DNA from: Pseudomonas mangiferae
GTDB taxonomy: Bacteria > Pseudomonadota > Gammaproteobacteria > Pseudomonadales > Pseudomonadaceae
Assembly: GCF_007109405.1 (NCBI RefSeq)
Contig: NZ_VJOY01000016.1
Location: forward strand, 1 to 64,000
Length of the DNA stretch: 64,000 nucleotides
Reading direction: 5' to 3'
Part shown: positions 47,863-57,882 of the stretch, piece after piece
Position numbering within the stretch: the first letter of the stretch is position 1
How the letters are laid out: each line of letters begins with the position of its first letter
Translations under genes and position numbers: made by a program
The notes under the pieces: model-generated
The model's database searches: none
What the model saw: only the letters and a program-made list of their open reading frames with translations
What the model was told of the DNA's origin: nothing

Positions 47863-49275
47863 ATGACTGCCCAGGCCTTCGTCCCGCCGGATGAGATCCG
47901 TGCGCGTTTTTCCCAAGCCATGTCGAACCTGTACCGCAGCGAGGTCCCGCTCTATGGCGAGCTGCTGGCGCTGGTAGCGGAGGTCAACCGGAACGTCCTG
48001 GCGGACAGGCCGGCGCTGGCGGAACAGTTGGCACTGACCGGCGAGCGGGAGCGCCTGGACCTGGAGCGCCACGGTGCCATCCGTGTGGGCACGGCCGACG
48101 AGCTGGCGACCCTGCGCCGGTTGTTCGCCGTGATGGGCATGCAGCCGGTGGGCTACTACGACCTGTCCACCGCCGGCGTACCGGTGCACTCCACCGCCTT
48201 TCGCGCCGTTCACGAGGACGCCCTGCAGCGCAGCCCGTTCCGGGTCTTCACCTCCCTGCTGCGCCTGGAGCTGATCGACGATCCGGCCCTGCGAGAGCGG
48301 GCCACCGCCCTCCTCGCCCGACGCCGGATCTTCACGCCCGAGGCCTTGCGCCTGATCGAGACGCACGAGCGTGACGGCGGGCTGGAAGCGGACGACGCTG
48401 TCCGTTTCGTCGTCGAGGCGCTGGAGACGTTTCGCTGGCACCGCCAGGCCACGGTGGACGCCGAGACCTACCGCCAGCTCAACGAACAGCACCGCCTGGT
48501 GGCCGATGTCGTGGCGTTCAAGGGCCCTCACATCAACCACCTCACGCCGCGAACCCTGGACATCGACGCCGTGCAGCGGACCATGCCGACCCGGGGCATC
48601 ACGCCCAAGGCGGTCATCGAGGGCCCGCCGCCGCGGACGTGCCCGATCCTGCTGCGACAGACCAGTTTCAAGGCTCTGCAGGAAGAGGTGGCGTTTCTCG
48701 GCTCCGACGGCGAGGCCCAGCCGGGCAGCCACACCGCCCGGTTCGGCGAAATCGAGCAGCGCGGCGCAGCCCTCACCCCGGCGGGCCGGGCCCTGTACGA
48801 TCGCCTGCTGGCGAGCGCCCGCACCCAACTGGACGACAGCGATCCCGAACGCTACCTGGCGCGCCTGTCCGAGCACTTTGCCGAGATGCCGGACGACTAC
48901 GAAGCGCTGCGCCAACGCGGACTCGCCTACTTCCGCTACTTCCCCACGCGCCGGGGCCTGGCCGCCCGCCAGGACCCGGGACGCCCGACCGACCTGGACG
49001 CGTTGCTGGACGCGGGCCACCTCACCTACGAGCCGTTGGTCTATGAGGATTTCCTGCCGGTCAGCGCAGCGGGGATATTCCAGTCCAACCTGGGCGAAGC
49101 CGCTCGGGGCGACTACAGCCAGGGCGGCAATCGGTCGGCCTTCGAGGCCGCGCTGGGTTCGCCGGTGCAGGATGAGCTGGCTCTGTACGCCGCGAGCCAG
49201 CGGCGCTCCCTGCGGGCATGCGCCGATGCGCTGGGACTGGCGCCGGAGGCCCTGAGCCTGGAAGACGGCGTGTGA
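47863..49275 (+). CDS. hglS: 2-oxoadipate dioxygenase/decarboxylase (HglS, DUF1338)
   Basis: 470 residues. The DUF1338/VOC-like iron(II) enzyme turns 2-oxoadipate into D-2-hydroxyglutarate in Pseudomonas D-lysine catabolism. The metal ligands known for the family align: His70 (L-E-R-H-G-A-I-R), His226 (G-P-H-I-N-H) and Glu296 (R-F-G-E-I-E). It follows the LysR gene by 80 bases, and the arrangement amaA-amaB/LysR-hglS matches P. putida. Its product feeds 2-oxoglutarate formation. Confidence 0.92.
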   Translation: MTAQAFVPPDEIRARFSQAMSNLYRSEVPLYGELLALVAEVNRNVLADRPALAEQLALTGERERLDLERHGAIRVGTADELATLRRLFAVMGMQPVGYYDLSTAGVPVHSTAFRAVHEDALQRSPFRVFTSLLRLELIDDPALRERATALLARRRIFTPEALRLIETHERDGGLEADDAVRFVVEALETFRWHRQATVDAETYRQLNEQHRLVADVVAFKGPHINHLTPRTLDIDAVQRTMPTRGITPKAVIEGPPPRTCPILLRQTSFKALQEEVAFLGSDGEAQPGSHTARFGEIEQRGAALTPAGRALYDRLLASARTQLDDSDPERYLARLSEHFAEMPDDYEALRQRGLAYFRYFPTRRGLAARQDPGRPTDLDALLDAGHLTYEPLVYEDFLPVSAAGIFQSNLGEAARGDYSQGGNRSAFEAALGSPVQDELALYAASQRRSLRACADALGLAPEALSLEDGV

Positions 49276-49345
49276 AACACCCGCCATCCGGTCGGCGCCC
49301 GCAGGATGCTGACCGGATGGCGGCGCTTCCAACCCGATCCTGTTA

Positions 49346-49975
49346 TCAGGCCTTGTCCCGGTCCAGCAGGTGGAAGCTGGGCAACGCCAGGTGCCAGCGG
49401 ATCGCCGACAGGCGCGTCAGCAACACCACCAGCATCGCCAGCACGGTGGCCACACCGTGGGACGCCCCCACGCCCAGGAGGGCGACGAAGACCAGCGAAC
49501 CGGCGATGCAGGCGGTGGCGTAGATTTCCTTCTGGAAGATCAGCGGTATCTCGTTGCAGATGATGTCCCGCATGACCCCGCCGGCCACCCCGGTGATGAC
49601 GCCCATGATCACCGCCGTGCTCAGGGGCACGTCATGGCGCATCGCGACCTCGGTCCCGTACACGGTGAACACCGCCAGGCCGAAGGCGTCGGCTATCAGC
49701 AGGCCGGTCTCATGGATCGGCCGGGTCAGGCGCACCCACAATACGGTCCCCACCGCCGCCAGGGACGCGACGAGGATATAAGTGTCGTCGCGAATCCAGC
49801 TCACCGGGTGATTGCCAAGGATCACGTCCCTCAGGGTGCCGCCGCCCAAGGCAGTGATCACCGCGATTACCAGCACCCCGAACAGATCCATGGACTTGCG
49901 CCCCGCCATCAGCGCCCCGGTGATGGCGAACACCGCCACGCCGAACAGGTCGGCGATATAGAAGAGGGTCTGCAT
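49346..49975 (-). CDS. TRIC-family (UPF0126) cation channel protein
   Basis: 209 residues with about seven hydrophobic segments and two glycine-rich repeats, G-G-G-T-L-R-D (about 45-51) and G-G-V-M-R-D (about 130-136), that break the pore helices in TRIC channels. Prokaryotic members form trimeric monovalent-cation channels in the inner membrane. It starts 5 bases after the gor stop, so the two are probably cotranscribed. Confidence 0.9.
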   Translation of the reverse strand: MQTLFYIADLFGVAVFAITGALMAGRKSMDLFGVLVIAVITALGGGTLRDVILGNHPVSWIRDDTYILVASLAAVGTVLWVRLTRPIHETGLLIADAFGLAVFTVYGTEVAMRHDVPLSTAVIMGVITGVAGGVMRDIICNEIPLIFQKEIYATACIAGSLVFVALLGVGASHGVATVLAMLVVLLTRLSAIRWHLALPSFHLLDRDKA

Positions 49976-49980
49976 GAACG

Positions 49981-51336
49981 TCAGGCATCCCGCGGCTTGC
50001 GCAGGGTGACGAACTCTTCTGCCGCGGTCGGGTGCACGCCGATGGTTTCGTCGAACACGCGCTTGGTGGCGCCAGCCCGCAAGGCCACTGCCAGCCCCTG
50101 GATGATCTCCCCGGCCTCCGGCCCCACCATGTGGCAGCCCAGTACCCGGTCGCTCTCCGTATCCACCACCAGCTTCATGTAGGTACGCTCGGGATCGTCG
50201 GTAAGGCTCAGCTTCATCGGCCGGAACCGACTCTCATAGACCTTCACCGTATGCTCCTTGCGCGCGTCTTCCTCGGTCAGGCCGACCGTGGCGATGTTGG
50301 GCAGGCTGAAGACGGCGGTGGGGATCGCCTGATAATCCAGCGGACGGTATTGGTCCGGGGCATACAGCCGCCGCGCCAGCGCCGTCCCTTCGGCCAGGGC
50401 CACCGGCGTCAGTTGCACCCGGCCGATCACGTCACCGATGGCCAGGATCGAGGGCTCCCGGGTCTGGTAGTCATCGTCCACCTCGATGAAGCCGCGGTCG
50501 TCCAGTTCCACGGCCGTGTTCTCCAATCCCAGGCCATCCAGCATGGGCCGACGCCCCGTGGCGTAAAAGACACAATCCGCCTCCAGCTGGCTTCCGTCCC
50601 GCAAGGTGGCCTGGATGGCCCCGTTCTCCAAGCGGTCGAGCCGGGCGATATCGGCATTGAAACGCAGGTCGAGGCCTTTCTTCTCCAGTTCCTCCTTGAG
50701 GTGCAGGCGAACGTCATGGTCGAAGCCCCGCAGGAACAGGTCACGCCGGTATAACAGGCTGGTCTTCGCACCCATGCCATGGAAGATCGAAGCGAACTCC
50801 ACCGCGATGTAGCCGCCACCCACCACCAGCACGCGCGTGGGCAACGCCTTCAGGTGGAAGGCCTCGTTGGACGTGATCGCCAGCTCCTTGCCGGGGATAT
50901 CCGGAACCTGGGGCCAGCCACCCGTGGCGATGAGGATGCGCTCGGCACTGAAGCGCTGCCCGTCCACCTCGACGGTGTGGGCGTCGATCAGGCGCGCGTG
51001 CCCCTCCAGGATTCGCACGCCGGCATTCACCAGCAGGTTTCGGTAGATGCCATTGAGGCGCTGGATGTCCTTGTCCTTGTTGGCGATCAGCGTCGCCCAG
51101 TCGAACGCTGCGCCCTGCACATCCCAGCCATAGCCGGCGGCGTGGGCCAGGGTATCGGTGAAGCTGGCGCCATAGACCAGCAGCTTCTTCGGTACGCACC
51201 CGACGTTGACGCAGGTACCGCCCAGGTAGCGGCTCTCGGCCACGGCCACCCGGGCACCGAGGTCCGCGGAAAACCGGGCGGCCCGTACACCGCCGGAGCC
51301 GGCGCCGATTACAAAGAGATCGAAGTCATGGTTCAT
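49981..51336 (-). CDS. gor: Glutathione-disulfide reductase
   Basis: 451 residues. FAD site G-A-G-S-G-G (about 11-16), redox-active C-V-N-V-G-C (Cys42, Cys47), NADP-binding [10 protein letters not shown] (about 174-183) with basic residues after it, and the C-terminal H-P-T-A-A-E-E (His435, Glu440) of the partner active site. It keeps glutathione reduced with NADPH. The galU terminator separates it from galU upstream. Confidence 0.97.
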   Translation of the reverse strand: MNHDFDLFVIGAGSGGVRAARFSADLGARVAVAESRYLGGTCVNVGCVPKKLLVYGASFTDTLAHAAGYGWDVQGAAFDWATLIANKDKDIQRLNGIYRNLLVNAGVRILEGHARLIDAHTVEVDGQRFSAERILIATGGWPQVPDIPGKELAITSNEAFHLKALPTRVLVVGGGYIAVEFASIFHGMGAKTSLLYRRDLFLRGFDHDVRLHLKEELEKKGLDLRFNADIARLDRLENGAIQATLRDGSQLEADCVFYATGRRPMLDGLGLENTAVELDDRGFIEVDDDYQTREPSILAIGDVIGRVQLTPVALAEGTALARRLYAPDQYRPLDYQAIPTAVFSLPNIATVGLTEEDARKEHTVKVYESRFRPMKLSLTDDPERTYMKLVVDTESDRVLGCHMVGPEAGEIIQGLAVALRAGATKRVFDETIGVHPTAAEEFVTLRKPRDA

Positions 51337-51416
51337 GGCAGTTCTCCATTCAAGCCGCCAGCATACCGGAAGCCGACCGGCAGGCCAGCCAGGCGCCTGG
51401 CCTCGCTGCGCCCATA

Positions 51417-51445
51417 AAAAAAGCCATCCGTGAAGGATGGCTTTT
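51417..51445 (-). terminator. Terminator after galU
   Basis: aagccatcc/ggatggctt around gtgaa, with an uninterrupted T run on the minus strand (seven bases). It lies 15 bases past the galU stop and ahead of gor. Confidence 0.9.
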
Positions 51446-51459
51446 CACCGGTGCGACGA

Positions 51460-52299
51460 TCAGTACGCCTTGCCGGTCTTGTACAGGTTCTCGAAGCAAT
51501 AGTTGGTGGCGTCGATGTAGCCTTCGGCGCCGCCGCAATCGAAGCGCTTGCCCTTGAAGCGGTAGGCCAGGACGCAGCCATCGCGGGCCTGCTTCATCAG
51601 CGCGTCGGTGATCTGAATCTCACCGCCCTTGCCCGGCTCGGTCTGCTGGATCAGATCGAAGATGTCCGGGGTGAGGATGTAGCGCCCGATGATCGCCAGG
51701 TTGGACGGCGCGTCCTCCGGCTTGGGCTTCTCGACCATGCTGTTCACCCGGAAGATATCGTCGCGGATCATCTCGCCGGCGATCACGCCGTACTTGGAGG
51801 TCTCTTCCGGCGGCACTTCCTGGATCGCCACGATGGAGCAGCGGAACTGGTTGTAGAGCTTGACCATCTGGGTCAGCACGCCATCACCGCCGAGGTTGAA
51901 GCATAGGTCGTCCGCCAGCACCACGGCGAACGGCTCGTCGCCCACCAGCGGACGACCGCTGAGGATGGCGTGTCCCAGGCCCTTCATTTCGACCTGGCGG
52001 GTATAGGAGAAACTGCATTCGTCGATCAGGCGGCGGATGCCGACCAGGTATTTTTCCTTGTCGGTGCCCTTGATCTGGTGTTCCAGCTCGTAGCTGATGT
52101 CGAAGTGGTCTTCCAGGGCCCGCTTGCCACGCCCGGTGACGATGGATATTTCGCTAAGGCCTGCATCAAGGGCCTCTTCGACGCCATACTGGATCAGCGG
52201 CTTGTTCACCACCGGCAGCATTTCCTTCGGCATGGCCTTGGTGGCGGGCAGGAAGCGAGTACCGTAACCGGCAGCCGGAAACAAGCATTTCTTGATCAT
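51460..52299 (-). CDS. galU: UTP-glucose-1-phosphate uridylyltransferase
   Basis: 279 residues. Nucleotidyltransferase signature G-Y-G-T-R-F-L-P-A-T-K-A-M-P-K-E-M-L-P (about 12-30), V-L-A-D-D-L in the middle and the conserved G-N-L-like I-G-R-Y-I-L-T-P segment. It makes UDP-glucose for LPS core, exopolysaccharide and trehalose synthesis. Confidence 0.98.
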   Translation of the reverse strand: MIKKCLFPAAGYGTRFLPATKAMPKEMLPVVNKPLIQYGVEEALDAGLSEISIVTGRGKRALEDHFDISYELEHQIKGTDKEKYLVGIRRLIDECSFSYTRQVEMKGLGHAILSGRPLVGDEPFAVVLADDLCFNLGGDGVLTQMVKLYNQFRCSIVAIQEVPPEETSKYGVIAGEMIRDDIFRVNSMVEKPKPEDAPSNLAIIGRYILTPDIFDLIQQTEPGKGGEIQITDALMKQARDGCVLAYRFKGKRFDCGGAEGYIDATNYCFENLYKTGKAY

Positions 52300-52499
52300 G
52301 TCGATCCTTGAGTTGCGTGGAGGTGGATTGGCGAATCGCCGCGCAGTCTAATCAGGCCCCTATCGCCTTACAATGCCCGGTGCATCGGACCGAAACGGGG
52401 CGTATGCGCGGCGCTTAAATTCACAGACAGCACCCCGTTGCTACCGTTCATCCGGCGTGTCCGACAATCGAGACCAGGCTGTCCCTGACCCGGAAAGGA

Positions 52500-52524
52500 A
52501 AAAGCCGCCCGGAGGCGGCTTTTC
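52500..52524 (-). terminator. Terminator after the secreted protease
   Basis: A 9-bp stem, aagccgcc.../...ggcggctt, with flanking A/T runs on both sides, 18 bases past the protease stop. It can work in both directions. Confidence 0.85.
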
Positions 52525-52541
52525 GTTTTCTCAGGCGTCCA

Positions 52542-54464
52542 TCACTGCGGGGCGCACATTTTCACGTCCTCGAAGGACCAGCCTTCCTGAGCCATCTGGT
52601 TCGCCAGCGCCAGGTCGCGGGTGAAGCGATGGTTGGACGCCACGCCCCGCTCGTAGCCCCGGTTGTAGAGGCGGTAGACCGGGACGGTACCGGTCGGGCA
52701 GGCCCCTCCCACGACGTCCGTGATGTTGAAGTCGTAGCTCTCGAACTTCCAGCTGGGCTCGGCGGGGTTGTAGAAGCCCACGAGGAAGTCGCACTCCGAC
52801 GTATCAGCGGTATAGAAGTGGGAATTGGGACCAAAGGCCACACCGGTAGCCGGGTTGGGCAGGGTATTGCCATAGAAGCGGCAGACCGCCTTGCTGCCAC
52901 CAGCCTTGAACGTCTGGCCGGTACGCAGCCATTTTCCGACGGCACCTGTATCTACATATGCTTGTTCAGCTGGATCAGCCGTCATGAAGTAATGATTGAG
53001 ATCAGGATTGAAGTATTCCACTGCGGTGCCCGTCGAGGGGATTATTGTTGCGCTCGGGCTCAACCAATCCTTGAGCTTGGCATTGTAGGCCACAGACAAC
53101 AGGCCATAGTGATCCGGTTTAGTTGGCGACAGGCAGGAAGAACCACCGCCATATAGCTGGCCAATCACTTGATCGCCGCTAAACAGTGAAGAACCGCTGC
53201 TACCGCCCTCGGTTATGCCGCTGTTCCATATAATGCCTAAGAATGTTGCCTTGGGCAGAAAACTGGATTTACAGATAAATTTATTAGAACCACTGCTGGT
53301 ACAGGTGGAGTAGCTGTCAACTTTACCATGGCTGATTTTTTGCACATCCCCGCGTGGATAATGCACTCCGAGTACTGCTTGCCCTGGTTTATAGGACGTT
53401 GCGTCAGTGCTCCACCCTGCGAACGTAGCCCCTGCGGGCGCAGCATCGAGCAGGCGCAAAAAGGCTGTATCAGTATTAGCGCTATGATAGAGAAGCTGGG
53501 CACCGCCATAGAGTGTAGTAGTGGTCGGATCGAGCGTTAGACCTTTACAGGCGGTAGCACGATAAAACCAGAAAGTTGCCAGTGAAGAGGCAGAAGTTTG
53601 GGTGGAAATGCAGTGATTAGCTGAAAGAAAATAGGGTGTCCGATCCTGGTTATTATTGTTCAACAATGTACCGGAGCATAGATAACTGTCTCCGTCATCA
53701 ACGAAAATCATTTTCGCCGTAGAACGGCTCTTCACATCTAATGAAGGATCACCACCAGCCTCACATGCATAATCCACCTCGCATGCACCTGAATTGCCAA
53801 GTTTGACTTCGCTCTTGCTATCAGTGTCAGTGGGCGAGCGATAAAGGTGAGACAAGACCGGTAGACTTACATTCAGCGCATCCTTGGAAACGCCTTCAGG
53901 CAGTTCGATTTCGACCGTAATCTCATTACCCTGGATTGGTGGCGACCAATATATACGCGCATTAACCGACTGATCATCAGCGGTCAAATTACGCTCGATG
54001 GCCTGGAGAATGACACTAGCGTGGACTTCGACAGGCGTAGGATCTTGCTGAGTGTAGAAACGTACCACTGCCGAAGAGGGCAGGTTCTTTACGGCCAATC
54101 CTGCTCGAACGCTCAAGGCATCGGGCGAAATCAGGCTAATGGCGGCGATATGGCCACCCGCAGAGGTCACACGCCAATTCAATGCACTGCCCGTCAGCGA
54201 ATCATCTTTCAGCGCTTCGATATCTCGACGTAAGCCAATACGCTCCGGCTGCCCCTCCTTGGCGGGCTCTGCAAGTTCTGCCCTGGTTGTGGCCAGCGGC
54301 CCTAGATCAACAACGGTGGGGGAAGGCACCAGCCGCTTTTGCTTGGGCACCATAATCTGCGCTGCAGAATCTTCGGTGGTCTGCTGCGGCAACAACGGAC
54401 CCAAGCTGTCGGCTTGTGCCGACATTGACGCCAACAACACGCAACAGAGAAGAGTTTGTTTCAT
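52542..54464 (-). CDS. Secreted trypsin-like serine protease with C-terminal DUF5648-type repeats
   Basis: 640 residues. Signal peptide (about 1-18), a 200-residue propeptide-like region, then a chymotrypsin-fold domain with His284 (S-A-N-H-C), Asp332 (T-D-T-A-F) and Ser423 (G-S-S-G-S-S), resembling lysyl endopeptidase/protease IV proteins. The last 145 residues contain F-N-P-D-L-N-H-Y-F and similar Y/F-rich repeats of the DUF5648 type, probably for carbohydrate or surface binding. Codon use and GC are visibly lower than in its neighbours (about 53000-54450), suggesting horizontal acquisition. The gene is followed by its own terminator. Confidence 0.85.
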   Translation of the reverse strand: MKQTLLCCVLLASMSAQADSLGPLLPQQTTEDSAAQIMVPKQKRLVPSPTVVDLGPLATTRAELAEPAKEGQPERIGLRRDIEALKDDSLTGSALNWRVTSAGGHIAAISLISPDALSVRAGLAVKNLPSSAVVRFYTQQDPTPVEVHASVILQAIERNLTADDQSVNARIYWSPPIQGNEITVEIELPEGVSKDALNVSLPVLSHLYRSPTDTDSKSEVKLGNSGACEVDYACEAGGDPSLDVKSRSTAKMIFVDDGDSYLCSGTLLNNNNQDRTPYFLSANHCISTQTSASSLATFWFYRATACKGLTLDPTTTTLYGGAQLLYHSANTDTAFLRLLDAAPAGATFAGWSTDATSYKPGQAVLGVHYPRGDVQKISHGKVDSYSTCTSSGSNKFICKSSFLPKATFLGIIWNSGITEGGSSGSSLFSGDQVIGQLYGGGSSCLSPTKPDHYGLLSVAYNAKLKDWLSPSATIIPSTGTAVEYFNPDLNHYFMTADPAEQAYVDTGAVGKWLRTGQTFKAGGSKAVCRFYGNTLPNPATGVAFGPNSHFYTADTSECDFLVGFYNPAEPSWKFESYDFNITDVVGGACPTGTVPVYRLYNRGYERGVASNHRFTRDLALANQMAQEGWSFEDVKMCAPQ

Positions 54465-54648
54465 GTCCTGCCAATCCTTTTGGAGGTAATACGTGGAGGC
54501 TTCGCCGACTAAAGCAACGAAGCGCCTACTTTAGGCTGTCCCCCTTGTTGAGTCGACTGGCAGATGGCCATGGACCGTACCTTCAGACAGACAGTCCTCC
54601 AGCTACACACCCAAGCATTTCAACTCCTCGCTAGAAGCTGCCTCCCAC

Positions 54649-56280
54649 CTAAACCCTGAACCGCGCTACCAGGCCATTCAGTCCCTGAGCTAGCCGGGCC
54701 AGCTCGCCACAGGCCGATGCGCTCTGGTTGGCGCCGGAAGCCGTCTGCAGCGACAGGTCCCGGATGCTCACCAGGTTGCGATCCACGTCCCGCGCCACAT
54801 GCGCCTGCTCTTCAGAGGCCGTAGCGATCTGCAGGTTTCGCTCGTTGATCTCGCTGATGGCGCGAACCACATCCTCCAGGGATCGCCCGGCTTCGTCCGC
54901 CAGGCTCAAGGTGGCCGCCGCTTCGTCGCTGCTGCTACGCATGGCCTGCACGGCATGCTCGGTACCGTTCTGGATGGCGCCGATCATCTGCTCGATTTCC
55001 TGGGTGGACGACGAAGTACGGTGGGCCAGCGCCCGTACCTCGTCGGCCACCACCGCGAAGCCGCGCCCCTGCTCGCCGGCGCGAGCGGCTTCGATGGCCG
55101 CGTTGAGCGCCAGCAGGTTAGTCTGCTCGGCGATGCTGCGAATCACGTCGAGCACCTTGCTGATACCTCGCGCCTGCTCGGCCAGGCCCTGGATCTCCCC
55201 GGCCGCGTCGTTCACCCGCGCCGCCAGGCGGCGGATGGCATCCACCGTGCGGGTCACCTGCTGGTTCCCGGTCTGGGCGAAACGATCGGAGCTGCGCGCG
55301 GCTTCCGATGCCGCGTTGGCGTTGCGCGAGACCTCCTCCACCGCTGCGCTCATTTCGTTCACGGCCGTCGCCGCCTGTTCGATCTCGGCGTTCTGGCTTT
55401 CCAGACCGCGGGTCCCCTGCTCCGTCACCGTGGCCATTTCCTCGGCGGCCGAGGCCAGTTGGGTGGACGAGTCGGCAATCTGCCGGATCGCGGCATTGAG
55501 GCTGCGCTGCATGGAAGACTGGGCCGCCAACAACCGGCTCAGTTCGTCGTTGCCGGACACGCTCACCGCCCGAGTCAGGTCGCCTTTGGCGATGGACTCC
55601 GCCGACTCCAGCGCTTCACCCACCGGGCGCACGATGCTGCGGGTCAGGAGCAGGGCCAGGAGCGCGGTCAGCGACACCGCCACGACGAGGGTGACAATGA
55701 TGCTCAAGCGGCTTGCTGCATAGGTATCGCCGGCCGCCGTACCCGCCTGGCGCGCACCGTCGGTGTTGTAGGTGCTCAGTTCATCCAGGACTTTTTCCAG
55801 CTCCTTGCCAGCGCTGCGCGCGGGCCCATTGGCCTGGGTAGACGCCGCCGCAGCCTGCTGCTGGGCCTGCAGATCCATGACCTGCTGCTGGGCCGCGCTA
55901 TAGGTATCGAACACTGCGCGCACGCGCTGCAAGAGCTCCTGCTCGCGGGCGCCTGACACCAGCTCGCGCTGATAGCGCTCCGCGGTCTGCTGGAAATCCT
56001 GCCGGTACCCCTGGACCAAGCCACTGTCGATACGAGCCGCCGCGCCACCATCGCTCAGGATGAGCCCCCGCCAGGTTTCCAGGCGCATACGCAACGCATC
56101 CTTCTGCATGCGTTCGGCCGCCTGGATGCTGGCCATCCAGTTGGTCTCGATGTCCTGCTCGGCGTGGTACAGGTTGCTCAGTTTGGAGAGGGAGAACAGG
56201 CCGATCAGCACCGCAAGCAGCGTGATGAGCGCAAAGCAGAACGTCGCCCGCGGGGCGAGATCGAAACGACGAAGGAACAT
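54649..56280 (-). CDS. Methyl-accepting chemotaxis protein
   Basis: 543 residues from ATG 56280. TM1 (about 13-33), a periplasmic four-helix-bundle sensor (about 35-185), TM2 (about 190-212), HAMP and a cytoplasmic signalling domain with the conserved tip E-A-A-R-A-G-E-Q-G-R-G-F-A-V-V-A-D-E-V-R. No C-terminal CheR-tethering pentapeptide is seen. It would signal to CheA; the ligand is unknown. Confidence 0.93.
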   Translation of the reverse strand: MFLRRFDLAPRATFCFALITLLAVLIGLFSLSKLSNLYHAEQDIETNWMASIQAAERMQKDALRMRLETWRGLILSDGGAAARIDSGLVQGYRQDFQQTAERYQRELVSGAREQELLQRVRAVFDTYSAAQQQVMDLQAQQQAAAASTQANGPARSAGKELEKVLDELSTYNTDGARQAGTAAGDTYAASRLSIIVTLVVAVSLTALLALLLTRSIVRPVGEALESAESIAKGDLTRAVSVSGNDELSRLLAAQSSMQRSLNAAIRQIADSSTQLASAAEEMATVTEQGTRGLESQNAEIEQAATAVNEMSAAVEEVSRNANAASEAARSSDRFAQTGNQQVTRTVDAIRRLAARVNDAAGEIQGLAEQARGISKVLDVIRSIAEQTNLLALNAAIEAARAGEQGRGFAVVADEVRALAHRTSSSTQEIEQMIGAIQNGTEHAVQAMRSSSDEAAATLSLADEAGRSLEDVVRAISEINERNLQIATASEEQAHVARDVDRNLVSIRDLSLQTASGANQSASACGELARLAQGLNGLVARFRV

Positions 56281-56487
56281 GGCAGCCACCCAGCTTCCGT
56301 GATCATGACGCCAACCCGGAATCGGGTTGGTCCGACGCCGCACCTGAACGCCCCGATGCAGGAGCTGGATGCTTACGCTGGAGCATAGCAGCCCGGCTTG
56401 ACTCGGTTAGGCGAGCCAATGGGCCGCTTCATCGTCGCTCCATGCGGGCTTCCACCGTAGAATCGGCCGCTCGACGAGGCCTATCCC

Positions 56488-57399
56488 ATGACATCACCGA
56501 ACGAACGAACCGCCACGCTCTGCGGCCTGGGCGCCATCCTGCTCTGGAGCTCGGCAGCCGGGCTCATCCGCAGCGTGGCTGAAGCCCTTGGCCCGGTGGG
56601 GGGCGCCGCCACTATTTATACGATCGGAACCGTGCTGCTGCTTATGATGTTCGGCAGGCCCCGGCTTCGCGCGCTGCCTCGCCCGTACCTGATCGCCGGA
56701 AGCGCATTGTTCGTCGCCTACGAAATCTGTTTTTCGCTGTCGCTGGGTTTCGCCAAGGACCGCGCCCAAGCCATCGAAGTGGGTATCGTCAATTACCTAT
56801 GGCCCTGCCTGACAGTGGTGCTGGCTATCGCCATGAATGGCCAGCGCGCGACCTGGGCCATCGTTCCCGGCACCCTGCTCGCACTTTTCGGCATCTTCCG
56901 CGTGGTGAGCGGCGAAGGGTTCGCCTTGGACAGCACGCTCGACCACCTCGCCAGCAACCCTGTCAGCTATGGACTGGCCGCCACGGGCGCGCTGCTGTGG
57001 GCACTCTACTGCAACGTGACCCGCCGCTTCGCCGACGGCAAGAACGCGGTCACGCTGTTCTTCGCGCTTACCGCTCTTGCGCTGTGGCTAAAGTATGCGA
57101 TGAGCCACGAGCCTGTTCTGGCGCTGAACTCCGGAAATCTGCTGCAGGCAATCGCAACCGGCTCCGCCATGGCGCTCGGTTACGGGCTGTGGAACGTTGG
57201 CATCCTGCGAGGCAACATGACCCTGCTGGCCACTGCCTCCTATTTCACGCCTGCCCTGTCATCGGCCTTCGCCGCGTTCTGGCTGGGTATCCACCTCACC
57301 CTGCCATTCTGGCAAGGCACCCTGATGGTGACGGGCGGCTCACTGCTCTGCTGGTGGGCGACTCGACAGCCACGAAAAGGGTCGGCTCAGAGTGGGTGA
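56488..57399 (+). CDS. yddG: EamA/DMT-family exporter, YddG-like
   Basis: 303 residues with ten predicted membrane helices in two EamA repeats. The start (A-T-L-C-G-L-G-A-I-L-L-W-S-S) and V-G-I-V-N-Y-L-W-P-C-L-T match the aromatic amino acid exporter YddG group. It is divergent from the chemoreceptor. The symbol is by similarity; substrate range may differ. Confidence 0.8.
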   Translation: MTSPNERTATLCGLGAILLWSSAAGLIRSVAEALGPVGGAATIYTIGTVLLLMMFGRPRLRALPRPYLIAGSALFVAYEICFSLSLGFAKDRAQAIEVGIVNYLWPCLTVVLAIAMNGQRATWAIVPGTLLALFGIFRVVSGEGFALDSTLDHLASNPVSYGLAATGALLWALYCNVTRRFADGKNAVTLFFALTALALWLKYAMSHEPVLALNSGNLLQAIATGSAMALGYGLWNVGILRGNMTLLATASYFTPALSSAFAAFWLGIHLTLPFWQGTLMVTGGSLLCWWATRQPRKGSAQSG

Positions 57400-57402
57400 T
57401 GC

Positions 57403-57579
57403 CTAGGCATCGCGCTTCGGCGGACGCTGCAACGGAGCGACACCCGCATCGGGATTCACGATCTCTTCCACGAGAGAACCCGGGTCCTCGTTGCCTGGGT
57501 CATTGATACCGGGAGGTACGCTGCCTTTATCCTGAGGGACCGGCTGCGGATGATACGGATTGGTCGGCTTTTCGCTCAT
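57403..57579 (-). CDS. Small proline-rich acidic protein
   Basis: 58 residues from ATG 57579 with an AGGAGA ribosome site seven bases upstream. Many Pro, Gly, Asp and Glu residues (P-Y-H-P-Q-P-V-P-Q, G-I-N-D-P-G-N-E-D-P-G) and a basic end (R-P-P-K-R-D-A); probably unstructured. No family recognised. Converges with the exporter gene, whose stop lies 4 bases away. Confidence 0.6.
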   Translation of the reverse strand: MSEKPTNPYHPQPVPQDKGSVPPGINDPGNEDPGSLVEEIVNPDAGVAPLQRPPKRDA

Positions 57580-57882
57580 GTCGTTTCTCCTGCGAGCTCA
57601 TTTTCTGTTTGAGGCGGCGAAGCAGGAGGACGTTCGATCGGAAAGAAGCCAATCGTCCAGTTATGCTCCAAGCGAGAAACCTCTCAAGCGCGTCATGATA
57701 TTCAGACGATAAACATCCAAGACCTCTGCACCCTTTAAAAGATGGAAGAGAGTGATCCCGGATAAGGAAGTAATTACGTCAAACACATACCGAAACGCCG
57801 TATTTTTTATTCACAACTGCACGCTTTCGACAGGCATGACAATACCGCGAGCAGATTTCTGAGAGGAAGCATGAATCACTGC
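57580..57882. other. AT-richer gap, no supported gene
   Basis: 300 bases between two small minus-strand genes. GC drops sharply from about 57600 onwards. No frame with a ribosome site was found; it should contain the promoter of the 58-residue gene. Confidence 0.4.
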
